This document shows positions 34,401 through 42,995 of a DNA stretch of 52,440 nt, one piece after another (position 1 is the first letter of the stretch; every line of letters begins with the position of its first letter). The notes under the pieces are model-generated. The model worked only from the letters and a program-made list of their open reading frames with translations, did not search any database and was not told the origin of the DNA. The DNA comes from Treponema sp. GTDB lineage: Bacteria; Spirochaetota; Spirochaetia; Treponematales; Breznakiellaceae. Location: positions 1-52,440 of the forward strand of contig JAIRYT010000002.1 in the NCBI GenBank assembly GCA_031267675.1. Reading direction: 5' to 3'. A program made the position numbers and the translations under genes.

Positions 34401-36467
34401 CTACCTGTTTCCGGAGAACAGATTTTGCAGCGAGTCTCTGGCTCTTTCCCTTGCCTGTTCCGCCACCTGTTCTTTTGCGTCGTCTATCGCGCCTTTCGCC
34501 CTGTTTTCCGCCTCATTTATTTTTTCGTTTAGCGCGTTTTTAAGCGAGTCGACGGCGCTTTGATCTCCCTTGACTGCGGCAAACACAAGATCCATTTCTT
34601 CTTTTGAAACCCATCTACCGTCAAGAAAGCGGTCGATTCGTTCGCGCAGCGCGTTTTCAATTGCCTCCTGAGCCCGCGCAAGATACATCCGCACGGTACG
34701 TTCAAGCGCCGCTTTTATTAGATCATCAATATTGCTTGTTACCGCAAAATGATCATCACCCTGTGCGGGGTGCTCATATTGTATTCCCAGATTTACCGAA
34801 CTAAACTCGCTTACAACTTCGGCTACGATTTCGGCTATTGTTCCCGATGGTTCGCCAAGGCGGGGATTTTTTATATCTACACTGCCCCCGCCCGAAACCG
34901 CAAAATACCGTCCGCCTGAGATGTTGGCGCTAAAACCGGCATTGCCGGTAAAGCCGCCAATGCCGGCTTGTTTAAGACGGTTTGTTACATCAACCCTAAA
35001 ATTGTCTCCGTCAACTTTAACGCTAAAATACTGTTGGGCATTGGAGCGAAAGTCGGCCATGCTTTCCAGTTTGACAACGCGGTTTTCGCCTCCCTGCTCG
35101 GCGGCTCCAAGCAAAAGTTCCGTGGGTCGGTTTGAAATATCGGGCGAAGAGCTTACGCTGCGTAATTCAAAACCGTAATTCCAGTTTTTAACGGTAAAGT
35201 CCGAAGCCGCCACGCCCAAAAAAAACGCCGGATATGAAGGAGTCGGAAAATGTACGTCCCTTCCCTTAAAGGTAATGGTTTCCGGTTTTGGTTCGGACTT
35301 GGGAATCATCGCCTGCAGAGCTTTAATTTTTTCCAGCGCTTCCATTCCCCGTTTGCCGTAATTAATATAGCCGATTACCTGGTCAGAAAGCATCGCCAAA
35401 ATAAACGGCTCAAGCGCGTGGAAAGCGCTGCCGCTGGAAAGGTCAAGATAATCCTTTAAATGATTAATATCCGCCTCAAACGCGTCACGGGCTTTTTGTT
35501 CCAGATCGCGGGCGGTGGTTAAATCGCCCTGTATGCCGTTGACAATGGTATCAACTTCTTTTTTGGCGCCTTCGACAGAATTAATCATTGTCCGCGCCTG
35601 GGTGACAAAGGCGGCTATTTCCTGCGGCGTTTTTAAATCCGCCGTCCTGGTATTAACAAGCGCCTGTCCCTGTGTTTTTAGTTCGCTTACCTTTGCGTTG
35701 GCCGATTTATACTGGGCCTCCCAGCGGTTTTTTGCCTCGGCGTACGCCTTGGCGGCTTCATCGTATGTTTTGGGCGACTGCAGTTTGTCGTATTCGGTGT
35801 TGAGCAGCCCCATTGCGTCAAATTTGGAAAGATCGACAAGCGGAGGCGCGGGAGGCGCCGCTTTTCGCGCCGCGATACGGGCGGCAAAACGCGCAAGCGC
35901 GCCGGAAGTTTTTCGTCCGGTGCCAAAGGCCAGCCCGTCGGCGCGGAGTTCTTCTATATAAATTTTTCCCCGCAGCACCGCCTGGGGCCGCAGGCGAATT
36001 TCAACGCGTCCTGTTTCAAACAAATTCTTCATGGGTTCGTCGCGGTCGGCCACCGTGAGCGAGGCAATGCCCACGCGAAAACGCAGCAGTCCCAGGTGAA
36101 AACCCCGCACATCACATTTGGCTTCGAACACTTCTTCCAGTCCCTGTTTTATAAAACGCGAAAGAAGCGGATCAAGCATCACGGTAAAAAAGAAAACCGC
36201 GCCGCAAATGACAACAGCCAGCGCCGCAGCGGGCAGTATTTTTACCGGGCCCCTGCGGTTGTTTTTGATTGCCTTTACAAGCATGTTAAGCCGCTTTACG
36301 GCATTATCGTCAAGATCATCCCTTATTTTATAAAAACCCCCATCCAGCGTAAAACAGGACGCAAGAAACGTTTTGTCATCGGGCTGCTCTATAAATTTTA
36401 TAAACCGCGATGCAAAACGTTTTTCGCTTATCGCTTTGGCAAACAGACCCGGAATTTTTTTTGGCAT
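34401..36467 (-). CDS. AsmA-like envelope protein of the TIGR03545 family
   Basis: The protein has 688 residues. A cytoplasmic N-terminus (about 75 residues) is followed by one membrane helix (LPAAALAVVICGAVFFFTVML), then AsmA/DUF748-type beta repeats (FHLGLLRFRVGIASLTVAD, VEIRLRPQAVLRGKIYIEEL). A long helical, coiled-coil middle (about 215-350, QSPKTYDEAAKAYAEAKNRWEAQ) and a C-terminal beta region follow. A long Ala/Glu-rich helix closes the chain. AsmA relatives are thought to carry phospholipid across the periplasm. It is 81 bp downstream of its usual partner TIGR03546 and convergent with lptB. GGAGAG is before the ATG. Confidence 0.8.
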   Translation of the reverse strand: MPKKIPGLFAKAISEKRFASRFIKFIEQPDDKTFLASCFTLDGGFYKIRDDLDDNAVKRLNMLVKAIKNNRRGPVKILPAAALAVVICGAVFFFTVMLDPLLSRFIKQGLEEVFEAKCDVRGFHLGLLRFRVGIASLTVADRDEPMKNLFETGRVEIRLRPQAVLRGKIYIEELRADGLAFGTGRKTSGALARFAARIAARKAAPPAPPLVDLSKFDAMGLLNTEYDKLQSPKTYDEAAKAYAEAKNRWEAQYKSANAKVSELKTQGQALVNTRTADLKTPQEIAAFVTQARTMINSVEGAKKEVDTIVNGIQGDLTTARDLEQKARDAFEADINHLKDYLDLSSGSAFHALEPFILAMLSDQVIGYINYGKRGMEALEKIKALQAMIPKSEPKPETITFKGRDVHFPTPSYPAFFLGVAASDFTVKNWNYGFELRSVSSSPDISNRPTELLLGAAEQGGENRVVKLESMADFRSNAQQYFSVKVDGDNFRVDVTNRLKQAGIGGFTGNAGFSANISGGRYFAVSGGGSVDIKNPRLGEPSGTIAEIVAEVVSEFSSVNLGIQYEHPAQGDDHFAVTSNIDDLIKAALERTVRMYLARAQEAIENALRERIDRFLDGRWVSKEEMDLVFAAVKGDQSAVDSLKNALNEKINEAENRAKGAIDDAKEQVAEQARERARDSLQNLFSGNR

Positions 36468-36548
36468 AAAACATACTCTCCTGGCAGCTGCACCAGCACA
36501 TAAATTAACAGCCTGCGCGGCAGGCCGGCGATTGATCTTTGAGTCCCG

Positions 36549-37088
36549 CTAATTTGAAAACAGGGCGGCCTTTTCCTGTATGGTGTGAACAGCGCCGGCA
36601 ATGCTGTTAATTAAAGGCGCTTTGTAAAACGCCTTTACCACGCGGCTGTCGCGTATTTTGGGCGCCAGGATTTCGCGGTAGCGGGGAATAAGGCCGCGTA
36701 CCAAAAAATACATCGGCAGCCACAGGCCTATACCGGCGGCGATTCCGCCCGCAACCAGCGTATTGTTAAACCGGGTAAAGGGAACAAAGGGCATGTTGTA
36801 GAGCACGGTATAAAAGGGAACAAGGCTTTCAAGGTGAAGCAGCTGCCAGCCCAGCGCGTCGGTAAGCGGCAATAACGCCAGGGACAACAGCTTGACAAGC
36901 GCCATGACAAGAATCTTGCTCCCCTGGTGATGACGAAAACAAAATGAAACGATAAAGAAAAAAACCCAAAAAAAGTTTCCTGCCGGAATAAGTCCAAAGA
37001 GTACGCCCCAGGCAAAACCCGAAGCAATTTGTCCCCGTTTTAAATTACCGTTTAACGCGGCAATAAACGTAGCGATGCCTTTTATCAC
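36549..37088 (-). CDS. small membrane protein, TIGR03546 family (DUF2062-like)
   Basis: The protein has 179 residues, starting at the GTG at 37088 (MIKGIATFIAALNGNLKRGQ), which has GGAGG 5 nt upstream. The open frame up to 37232 is a shadow of the phosphatase gene. There are three to four hydrophobic helices: FAWGVLFGLIPAGNFFWVFFF, the LVKLLSLALLPLTDALGW region, and GIAAGIGLWLPMYFLV. The family is known mainly by its pairing with TIGR03545, which is kept here. Function unknown, probably in envelope lipid assembly. Confidence 0.82.
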   Translation of the reverse strand: MIKGIATFIAALNGNLKRGQIASGFAWGVLFGLIPAGNFFWVFFFIVSFCFRHHQGSKILVMALVKLLSLALLPLTDALGWQLLHLESLVPFYTVLYNMPFVPFTRFNNTLVAGGIAAGIGLWLPMYFLVRGLIPRYREILAPKIRDSRVVKAFYKAPLINSIAGAVHTIQEKAALFSN

Positions 37089-37125
37089 AGGAACCTCCGT
37101 TATTGAATGATTGCCCATAAGTATA

Positions 37126-37881
37126 TTACATCGTATAAAGATCCCGCAAGTGCCCGGGATCGGCCTTGAGTTCTTCGCGTATATAACGGTCAAGGCCGCC
37201 GTACGCGTTAATGCGTTTAAAGGCTGTTTCAAGATAGCTTTTACGCACCGTCATGTAGGGAATCATAAAACGTTTGTCTGTTAGACAGGGGGTCCAGCGC
37301 GCGCGCAGACACTCGGTCGAAGCAAGATAATCGGCAAATATGGTTTCCATTGACGCGCCCAGCGCATAAAGGACAAGCGCCGAGGCAAGACCGGTACGAT
37401 CCTTTCCCGCGGAACAGTGAAAGAGCAGCGGTGTGTTGTTCACGTCCGAAATCAGGCTAAAGAGTCCGCGGTACGCCGTGACTGCTTCTTCCGGAAGAGC
37501 CGTATAGAGCCGGAGCATTTCTTCCGTCGCGCCTTCGGGACTGGGCGCGTATATCCAGCCGCCCCCGGCGGAATAGCGGCTTTCGTTTATGGTACCCATA
37601 AGATTCCCCGCGTCAATGGGAAGCTCCGCCACCTGCCTTACTGTCGCAAGACGACCGTCGGGCGCGGCGCGTTTTTCTTCCGCAGAGCGAAAATCTACAA
37701 TGGTTCCGATATTGCGTCCTTCAAGCTCCGCGCGATCCTGTTCCGAAAGAGGACAAAGTTCCGTTCCCCGGTAAAGCACCCCGCGGATTACCTTTGCCGT
37801 TCCGTTGACAACAGGATACCCGCCCAGATCCCGCACATTGAGCACGCCTTCCAAAGGAAGCAGATGGGTGTTTTTAACCAT
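37126..37881 (-). CDS. protein tyrosine/serine phosphatase
   Basis: The protein has 251 residues. The P-loop HCSAGKDRTG (Cys near residue 156) gives the CX5R active site of tyrosine- and lipid-type phosphatases. The N-terminal VLNVRDLGGYPVVNG and LYRGTEL motifs are those of the bacterial Y-phosphatase3 family, which includes LipA and MptpB-like enzymes. No signal peptide is present. The start at 37881 is chosen because a promoter (TTTACT-N17-TATACT, ending at 37892) lies between it and the other candidate at 37908. The protein is first in a minus-strand run with TIGR03546 and TIGR03545. The substrate is unknown; a lipid or phosphoprotein is possible. Confidence 0.85.
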   Translation of the reverse strand: MVKNTHLLPLEGVLNVRDLGGYPVVNGTAKVIRGVLYRGTELCPLSEQDRAELEGRNIGTIVDFRSAEEKRAAPDGRLATVRQVAELPIDAGNLMGTINESRYSAGGGWIYAPSPEGATEEMLRLYTALPEEAVTAYRGLFSLISDVNNTPLLFHCSAGKDRTGLASALVLYALGASMETIFADYLASTECLRARWTPCLTDKRFMIPYMTVRKSYLETAFKRINAYGGLDRYIREELKADPGHLRDLYTM

Positions 37882-37891
37882 AACCCTGTAC

Positions 37892-37920
37892 AGTATAGAG
37901 CGGATCACATCTTGAGTAAA
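37892..37920 (-). promoter_or_regulatory. promoter of the phosphatase - TIGR03546 - TIGR03545 unit
   Basis: On the minus strand TTTACT (37920-37915), 17 nt, TATACT (37897-37892), then 10 nt to the ATG. The predicted leader is about 3-4 nt. Confidence 0.6.
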
Positions 37921-37940
37921 CCGGTAAAATTGTGTTTAAT
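37912..37940 (+). promoter_or_regulatory. promoter of the DbpA-domain gene
   Basis: TTGAGT (37912-37917), 17 nt, TTTAAT (37935-37940), then 5 nt and the ATG at 37946. Its -35 overlaps the -35 of the divergent phosphatase promoter, so the two should compete for polymerase. Confidence 0.55.
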
Positions 37941-37945
37941 GAGCC

Positions 37946-38572
37946 ATGAATGAAGAAAATGTTCGAAAGCGCATCCAGCAATTGCTTGAAGAGATTCAGA
38001 GCAAGGCAGACCCGGCATTGTTAAACCAATACCGCTCCATTTTTAGAAAGGAAGTTTCCTTTTTTCGCCGTTCCTACATGGCCGCCTATCTTTTACTTTT
38101 GGCGGAAGACGCACCCGCTTCGACAGGCCGCGGATTCAGGGATTTTCGAAAACCCCGTTTTGAAAAAACGGATCACAGCCCGGTACGCGCCGATCGCGAC
38201 GAAGGGCCGCGCTATTTGCCCGAAGACCAATCGGTACGGCTCTTTTTTAGCATAGGGCGAAACCGCAAGGTATTCCCGCGCGAGATACTGGGACTTATAC
38301 TTTCCCGGACCGATGCGAAGCGGGACGACATTGGAATGATCAGGATTCTTGACAACTATTCATTTGTGCAGGTACGTACCGAAGCGGCGGAAAGAATTAT
38401 CGCGGCCCTTAACACCCAGGCGTTTCGGGGCAGAACGCTTACCATAGACTACGCCCGCACCCGCGCCGAAGCAAGCGAAACAGACGAGGCTTCAACGAAT
38501 GCGGATGACGGCTTTTCGCCGGAGAGCGCCAATGATTATGCCGAACCTGCCGCCGGCAGCAGGGATGAATAA
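37946..38572 (+). CDS. stand-alone DbpA-type RNA-binding domain protein
   Basis: The protein has 208 residues. Residues about 95-170 match the RNA-binding domain of the DEAD-box helicase DbpA: VRLFFSIGRNRKVFPREILGLIL, DDIGMIRILDNYSFVQV, and ALNTQAFRGRTLTIDYAR. In DbpA this domain is attached to a helicase core and binds hairpin 92 of 23S rRNA. Here no helicase domain is present; instead there is a charged N-terminal helix and an acidic tail. It may be an RNA chaperone or a ribosome-assembly factor. A promoter ends 5 nt upstream of the start. Confidence 0.82.
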   Translation: MNEENVRKRIQQLLEEIQSKADPALLNQYRSIFRKEVSFFRRSYMAAYLLLLAEDAPASTGRGFRDFRKPRFEKTDHSPVRADRDEGPRYLPEDQSVRLFFSIGRNRKVFPREILGLILSRTDAKRDDIGMIRILDNYSFVQVRTEAAERIIAALNTQAFRGRTLTIDYARTRAEASETDEASTNADDGFSPESANDYAEPAAGSRDE

Positions 38573-38578
38573 AACCCG

Positions 38579-39220
38579 GTGACCGAACAAATGATTGGCA
38601 ATGTTACGGTAGGCGAATTACAAACCAACTGCTGGATCGTTACCGCGCCCGGCGGCGTATTTGTGATCGATCCCGGAGCGGACGGCGGACGTATTCTGGC
38701 TTATCTTAAGAAAAACGCCCTTGTCCCGTCACGGATTGTGATTACCCACGCGCACTTTGATCATGTGGGCGGTCTTCCCGACCTTGCCGCCGCGTTCCCG
38801 CAGGCAAAAATTCTTGTACACCGCAGCGAAGCCGCCAAACTGGGGCCGGCGTCTTTGGAAAACCACCGGCGCGATTTTAGCGATGCGGGCGCAAGGGACT
38901 ATGTTGATTCACTGTGGAAACCGCTCCCCGAAGCGGATGAATTTCTGGACGAAGGCGGCAGCACCGGCCCGTTTACCGTACTGCATCTTCCCGGACACAG
39001 CCCCGGTTCCATTGGTCTTTTGTGGAAAGAAGAAAAAATGCTGATTTCGGGCGACACCCTTTTTTACGCCGGCGTGGGCCGTACCGATCTTTACGGCGGC
39101 AGCCAGAAGCAGCTTGAGCAAAGCCTCGCGCGGCTTTTTGCACTGGACGGCGGCATCAAGGTATACAGCGGACACGGCCCGGTTACCACCATACGTAAAG
39201 AAAAGGAGCGGTATACGTAA
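38579..39220 (+). CDS. metallo-beta-lactamase-fold hydrolase (GloB-like)
   Basis: The protein has 213 residues. The metal motif THAHFDHVGG (HxHxDH), later LPGHSPGSIGLL and SGDTLFYAGVGRTDLYGG are characteristic of the hydroxyacylglutathione hydrolase/persulfide dioxygenase branch. The length is that of the small bacterial type lacking the C-terminal dimer domain. It likely detoxifies thioesters in the cytoplasm; the exact substrate is unknown. The start may be the GTG at 38579 (used here) or the ATG at 38591. It is 6 bp behind the RNA-binding gene, so cotranscribed. Confidence 0.88.
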   Translation: MTEQMIGNVTVGELQTNCWIVTAPGGVFVIDPGADGGRILAYLKKNALVPSRIVITHAHFDHVGGLPDLAAAFPQAKILVHRSEAAKLGPASLENHRRDFSDAGARDYVDSLWKPLPEADEFLDEGGSTGPFTVLHLPGHSPGSIGLLWKEEKMLISGDTLFYAGVGRTDLYGGSQKQLEQSLARLFALDGGIKVYSGHGPVTTIRKEKERYT

Positions 39221-39233
39221 ACGCGGCGGGTCG

Positions 39234-39385
39234 AGGATTGACCTTTAGGTCACGGCAAAGCCGCCAGCGAATAAATTCGCAAGCCGCGCAGCGGGTTGCG
39301 AGGATTGACCTTTAGGTCACGGCAAAGCCGCCAGCGAATAAATTCGCAAGCCGCGTAGCGGGTTGCGAGGATTGACCTTTAGGTC
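39234..39385. repeat. 67-bp palindromic repeat, two full tandem copies plus a part
   Basis: Copy 1 is 39234-39300 and copy 2 is 39301-39367; they differ at one base. Copy 3 (39368-39385) is partial and ends in the last codons of the MATE gene. Each unit is a chain of small hairpins: GGATTGACCT-TT-AGGTCA, CGGC-AAA-GCCG, GCGAAT-AA-ATTCGC, and CGCAA...TTGCG. At the end, GGATTGACCT-TT-AGGTCAATCC (39369-39390) is a perfect 10-bp stem. One diverged copy lies at 2933. The family looks like a REP/BIME-type element between convergent genes and could terminate transcription from both sides. Confidence 0.88.
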
Positions 39386-40751
39386 AATCCTTCCTGTGCA
39401 TCAAACGCTTCATCCGCTTAAGTTCCGCCATCATTACAAACGCCGCCAGAATAATCGCGCCAAAATCCGCTGCGGGCATTGAAAAATAAACACCCTGGAG
39501 TTTAAAAAAGCGCGGCAAAACAAACAACAGGGGAAGGTAAAACAAAAGCTGCCGCGACAGACTTAATATGGTTCCCTGCAGCGGTTTTCCTACCGCCTGA
39601 AAATAATTTGACGTTAACACCTGAAACCCAATCGCCGGAAAAAACAGCGTGCTTACCCGCAGACAGTACACGCACATTTCCATAAGCGTGCCCTCTTCAA
39701 TGCGGAAAAACGCTATAAAAAACGCGGGGAACAGATGCATAAGAAAAAAACTAACAGTAACAAATATGGTCGAACTGATTACCGACCACCTGTATGTCCC
39801 CAGCACGCGGTCGTATTTTTTTGCGCCGTAATTAAACCCAATAATCGGCTGGGAGCCCATGCTAAGACCCTGCAGCGGCATAAAGAATACAATGATTATG
39901 CTGTAAACAACTCCCATTGCGGAAACGGCAATATCGCCGCCATAGGTATTAAGCGCGTGATTTTGAAAAACACCGACAAGGCTTATTGCCAGCTGCATAA
40001 CAAAAGGAGCAAAACCGATCGTCATAATGGACAGCGCAAGGCTTATCTGCGGCTTCATGTCGGCAAGGCGAAAGCGAAGTCTGGTATGCCGTGAATTAAA
40101 ATACAGCATAACCCACACAAAAGAAATAAACTGCGAAATAATCGTAGCCCACGCCGCTCCCGCTATGCCCCAATGAAACACAAAAATAAAAAGGGGATCA
40201 AGAATAATATTGATGATTGCGCCGATAAGCTGGGTAAGCATGGAAGTCTTTGGGTGGCCGTCGGAACGAATAAAGTGATTTATTCCCGGTCCTATGGCGC
40301 TGAATATTCCGCCGTATAAAATAATCTGCAGGTATTCTTTGGTAAACGGAAACACTGTTTCGCTTGCGCCGAGTATTTTGACAATAATGTCGTCAAGAAA
40401 AACAAGGCTCGCAATAATTACAAGACCTGGAACAAGGATAAGCAGGGTAAGCGCCTGACCCATTATTTTTTCTACTTCGCCGCGGCGGCCTTCGCCAAGG
40501 CGTATCGAAAAAAGGGAATTGGCGCCTATACCTATCAGCATTGACGACGCCATGATCACCATCATTAACGGCATTGCCACCGTTATGCCGGCGATACCCA
40601 GGGGATCAACACCCTGCCCGACAAAAATACGGTCAACAATATTGTAAATCGCGTTGACAAGCATGCCGATTATTGCCGGTATGGAAAATTCAACCAGCAG
40701 CTTTCCTATCCTGTCGGTGCCGAGCCTTCCTGTTTGATCAACCTGAGTCAT
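39384..40751 (-). CDS. MATE-family efflux transporter
   Basis: The protein has 455 residues and about twelve hydrophobic helices in two halves. It is a Na+- or H+-driven antiporter of the inner membrane. The N-terminus (TDRIGKLLVEFSIPAIIGMLVNAIYNIVDRIFVG) and the second-half block FMPLQGLSMGSQPIIGFNYGAKKYDR are typical of the family. The start at 40751 has AAGGAATAA before it; a TTG at 40772 is less likely. Its last codons (MHRKD, stop TGA) fall inside the palindromic repeat. Substrate not predictable. Confidence 0.92.
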   Translation of the reverse strand: MTQVDQTGRLGTDRIGKLLVEFSIPAIIGMLVNAIYNIVDRIFVGQGVDPLGIAGITVAMPLMMVIMASSMLIGIGANSLFSIRLGEGRRGEVEKIMGQALTLLILVPGLVIIASLVFLDDIIVKILGASETVFPFTKEYLQIILYGGIFSAIGPGINHFIRSDGHPKTSMLTQLIGAIINIILDPLFIFVFHWGIAGAAWATIISQFISFVWVMLYFNSRHTRLRFRLADMKPQISLALSIMTIGFAPFVMQLAISLVGVFQNHALNTYGGDIAVSAMGVVYSIIIVFFMPLQGLSMGSQPIIGFNYGAKKYDRVLGTYRWSVISSTIFVTVSFFLMHLFPAFFIAFFRIEEGTLMEMCVYCLRVSTLFFPAIGFQVLTSNYFQAVGKPLQGTILSLSRQLLFYLPLLFVLPRFFKLQGVYFSMPAADFGAIILAAFVMMAELKRMKRLMHRKD

Positions 40752-40834
40752 AAAATTATTCCTTGTAAACAAACAGGCGCGAGCCGGTTTTTTTTGTGTA
40801 ACCTGTTTTATATACTATATGGCGCGCGTGCCAA

Positions 40835-40863
40835 TTGCAAGTACTGTTAAAATAAAATAAACT
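40835..40863 (+). promoter_or_regulatory. pyrC promoter sharing its -35 with a divergent one
   Basis: TTGCAA (40835-40840) is its own reverse complement. To the right, 17 nt later, TAAACT (40858-40863) precedes the pyrC ATG by 10 nt. To the left on the minus strand, TAGTAT lies 17 nt away, toward the MATE gene. So one hexamer may serve both directions. Confidence 0.45.
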
Positions 40864-40873
40864 TTATTCAATA

Positions 40874-42103
40874 ATGCTTCTTCTTGACAATTTTCGTATA
40901 GTCGATGAAGTCTCTGATTTTTTTGGTTCGCTCGTCATAGAAAACGGGATGATAAAAGAAGTCCTTGACCGCAGGGCAAAACTTTTAAACGGCGCGTCAT
41001 ATATTGACGGCGGCGGCCTTGTACTTATGCCCGCCTTTGTCGATCTGCACGCGCATTTTCGCGAACCCGGCGCGCTCGAAAAAGAATCGCTTGCTTCCGG
41101 TTCCCTTGCCGCCGCCGCGGGCGGTTTTGGAACCGTAGTCTGCATGGCAAACACCAGTCCGGTAACCGACACGGTAGAAAAGGCGGCGGCGCTTAAAAGA
41201 CGCGGTGACGCGGTGGGGCTTATTGATTTGTACCCCGCGCTTTCGTTAAGCCGCGCGATGGACGGAAAGGAATTGTCACAGATAACGCAAAAAGACGCGG
41301 CGCGGTACACAAGGCTTTTTTCTGAAGACGGAAAAGACATAAAAGACGATGATTTGTTTTTGGCGGCGTTTAAAGCGGCCCGCCGCGCCGGGAAAGGATC
41401 GGGAATTCCTGTTTCGTGCCACTGTGATTTGGACGGCGAGGATCATGCGACAGAGCGGGCCCTGCGCCTTGGTAAAAAAGCCGCCGCCCATGTTCATCTG
41501 GCGCATGTATCAACGGCCCGCGCAGTCAGTATGATCCGCAGGGCGAAACAAGAGGGCGGTTCCGTAAGCTGCGAAGCAACGCCCCATCATCTTTCGCTTA
41601 CCGGCTCCGACGCGCACATGCTTGGCGCGGAAACATTCGGCAAGGTCGCTCCGCCCCTGCGGAGCGAAGCGGACAGACAGGCGCTTGCCGCAGCCGTCGC
41701 CGACGGTACCGTAGACGCCATTGCCACCGATCACGCGCCGCACACACAGGACGACAAGGCTCGCGGCGCGCCGGGTTTTAGCGGACTGGAAACAGCCTTT
41801 GCCGTATGTTATACAACACTGGTAAAACCGGCCGCAGACGGCATAAGCCTTTCAAAGCTTTCATCGCTGCTTGGCGGCGCGCCGGCGCGTATTTTAGGTT
41901 TCGGCGGCGCCGGCCCGCAAGGCCGCGGACGTATCGCCCGCAGATACCGCGCCGATCTCTGCGTTGTTGATCCAAACGTCCGGTGGACCGTAAACACATC
42001 CCTTTTTAAATCCAACGGAAAAAATTCACCCTTTGAAGGACGCGCCCTGTACGGAAAAGTCGTTATGACGCTTCATCGCGGACGCGTTGTGTTTCAGGAA
42101 TAG
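40874..42103 (+). CDS. pyrC: dihydroorotase
   Basis: The protein has 409 residues. It closes carbamoyl-aspartate to dihydroorotate in pyrimidine synthesis. It is a class I amidohydrolase with the metal motif VDLHAHFREPG near residue 55, HVHLAHVST, CEATPHHLSL, and ATDHAPHT. These supply the metal-binding His and Asp residues. No Shine-Dalgarno sequence precedes the ATG; a -10 box ends 10 nt upstream. No other pyr gene is adjacent. The related allantoinase cannot be fully excluded, but HFREPG and the length favour PyrC. Confidence 0.92.
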   Translation: MLLLDNFRIVDEVSDFFGSLVIENGMIKEVLDRRAKLLNGASYIDGGGLVLMPAFVDLHAHFREPGALEKESLASGSLAAAAGGFGTVVCMANTSPVTDTVEKAAALKRRGDAVGLIDLYPALSLSRAMDGKELSQITQKDAARYTRLFSEDGKDIKDDDLFLAAFKAARRAGKGSGIPVSCHCDLDGEDHATERALRLGKKAAAHVHLAHVSTARAVSMIRRAKQEGGSVSCEATPHHLSLTGSDAHMLGAETFGKVAPPLRSEADRQALAAAVADGTVDAIATDHAPHTQDDKARGAPGFSGLETAFAVCYTTLVKPAADGISLSKLSSLLGGAPARILGFGGAGPQGRGRIARRYRADLCVVDPNVRWTVNTSLFKSNGKNSPFEGRALYGKVVMTLHRGRVVFQE

Positions 42104-42109
42104 ACATCG

Positions 42110-42955
42110 TTATTCCAGCTCTTTTAACAGCGCCTCGCCAAAACCGGCGCCGGAAAGTCTCTCCTTTACCGATAAAACATCTTCGCCGTTAATGTTGGAA
42201 AGCACTACGCGGTAATAGTCGCCGTATTTTTCATAGGCGGGGTTCAGGCCCGCTTTTTTAAGTTTGTCAAAGGCTTCTACCGCGTTGCGCGGCTGTTTGT
42301 ACGCGCCCACCTGAAAACTGTATTTTTTACCGGCCTGGGCTTTTAACGCCAAAGACGAATACATGGCCGGATTACCGTTCTGATTTGCGACACCGTCGGG
42401 CAGTACCGGCATTTTAAGAACGCTGTCCGCGCTCGCTTCCCTAAAGGGCAGCACCGATGCGGACTGCACCTGGCGCGATTCCCCTTCTTTCATCTCCAGC
42501 CAGGCGCTCTGCGGTTCCGGCAATACAGCGGGAACGGCGCCCGCGGGCTCAAGGGAATTCTTTTTTGGAAGCGCGACAACTCCAAGGCTTTCTACTTTTA
42601 CCGGAGCTGTTCCGGTGCGTATCATGTCCAGGGTTTCCGCGGCGGCCCGCGAAATATCGACAATGCGCGCCGCGACAAACGGCCCCCGATCATTCACCTT
42701 GACAATGACCGATTTATTGTTATGGGTATTGGTAACCTTGATCATGGTCCCAAAAGGTAAAATGGGATGCGCCGCCGTGTACAACGCAGGATCAAATATT
42801 TCGCCGGAAGAAGTTGGTCTTCCCGCAAATTCCGCTCCATACCACGAAGCAATTCCTTCCTGGCGAAAGATTCCTTCGCTAACCGTACTTACATTTTGCG
42901 CCCCCGCAAGGGCGGCTGCCAGGACCAGGCCTGTAATACCAATAAACTTTCTCAT
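42110..42955 (-). CDS. rlpA: RlpA-like septal protein with SPOR domain
   Basis: The protein has 281 residues. A signal peptide (LVLAAALAGAQ) is followed by the double-psi beta-barrel domain of RlpA: GIASWYGAEFAGRPTSSGE, LPFGTMIKVTNTHNNKSVIVKVNDRGPF and RIVDISRAAAETL. A Pro/Ala/Ser linker and a C-terminal SPOR domain (YSFQVGAYKQPRNAVEAFDKLKKAGLNPAYEK) follow. RlpA acts on denuded septal peptidoglycan. The catalytic His/Asp pair of the barrel appears as T/D here, so enzyme activity is open. No lipobox, so it is likely soluble periplasmic. Confidence 0.88.
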   Translation of the reverse strand: MRKFIGITGLVLAAALAGAQNVSTVSEGIFRQEGIASWYGAEFAGRPTSSGEIFDPALYTAAHPILPFGTMIKVTNTHNNKSVIVKVNDRGPFVAARIVDISRAAAETLDMIRTGTAPVKVESLGVVALPKKNSLEPAGAVPAVLPEPQSAWLEMKEGESRQVQSASVLPFREASADSVLKMPVLPDGVANQNGNPAMYSSLALKAQAGKKYSFQVGAYKQPRNAVEAFDKLKKAGLNPAYEKYGDYYRVVLSNINGEDVLSVKERLSGAGFGEALLKELE

Positions 42956-42995
42956 ACGTTCATTGTCGGTAGTAAAAAGCCTTTTCCTTAGGTTG

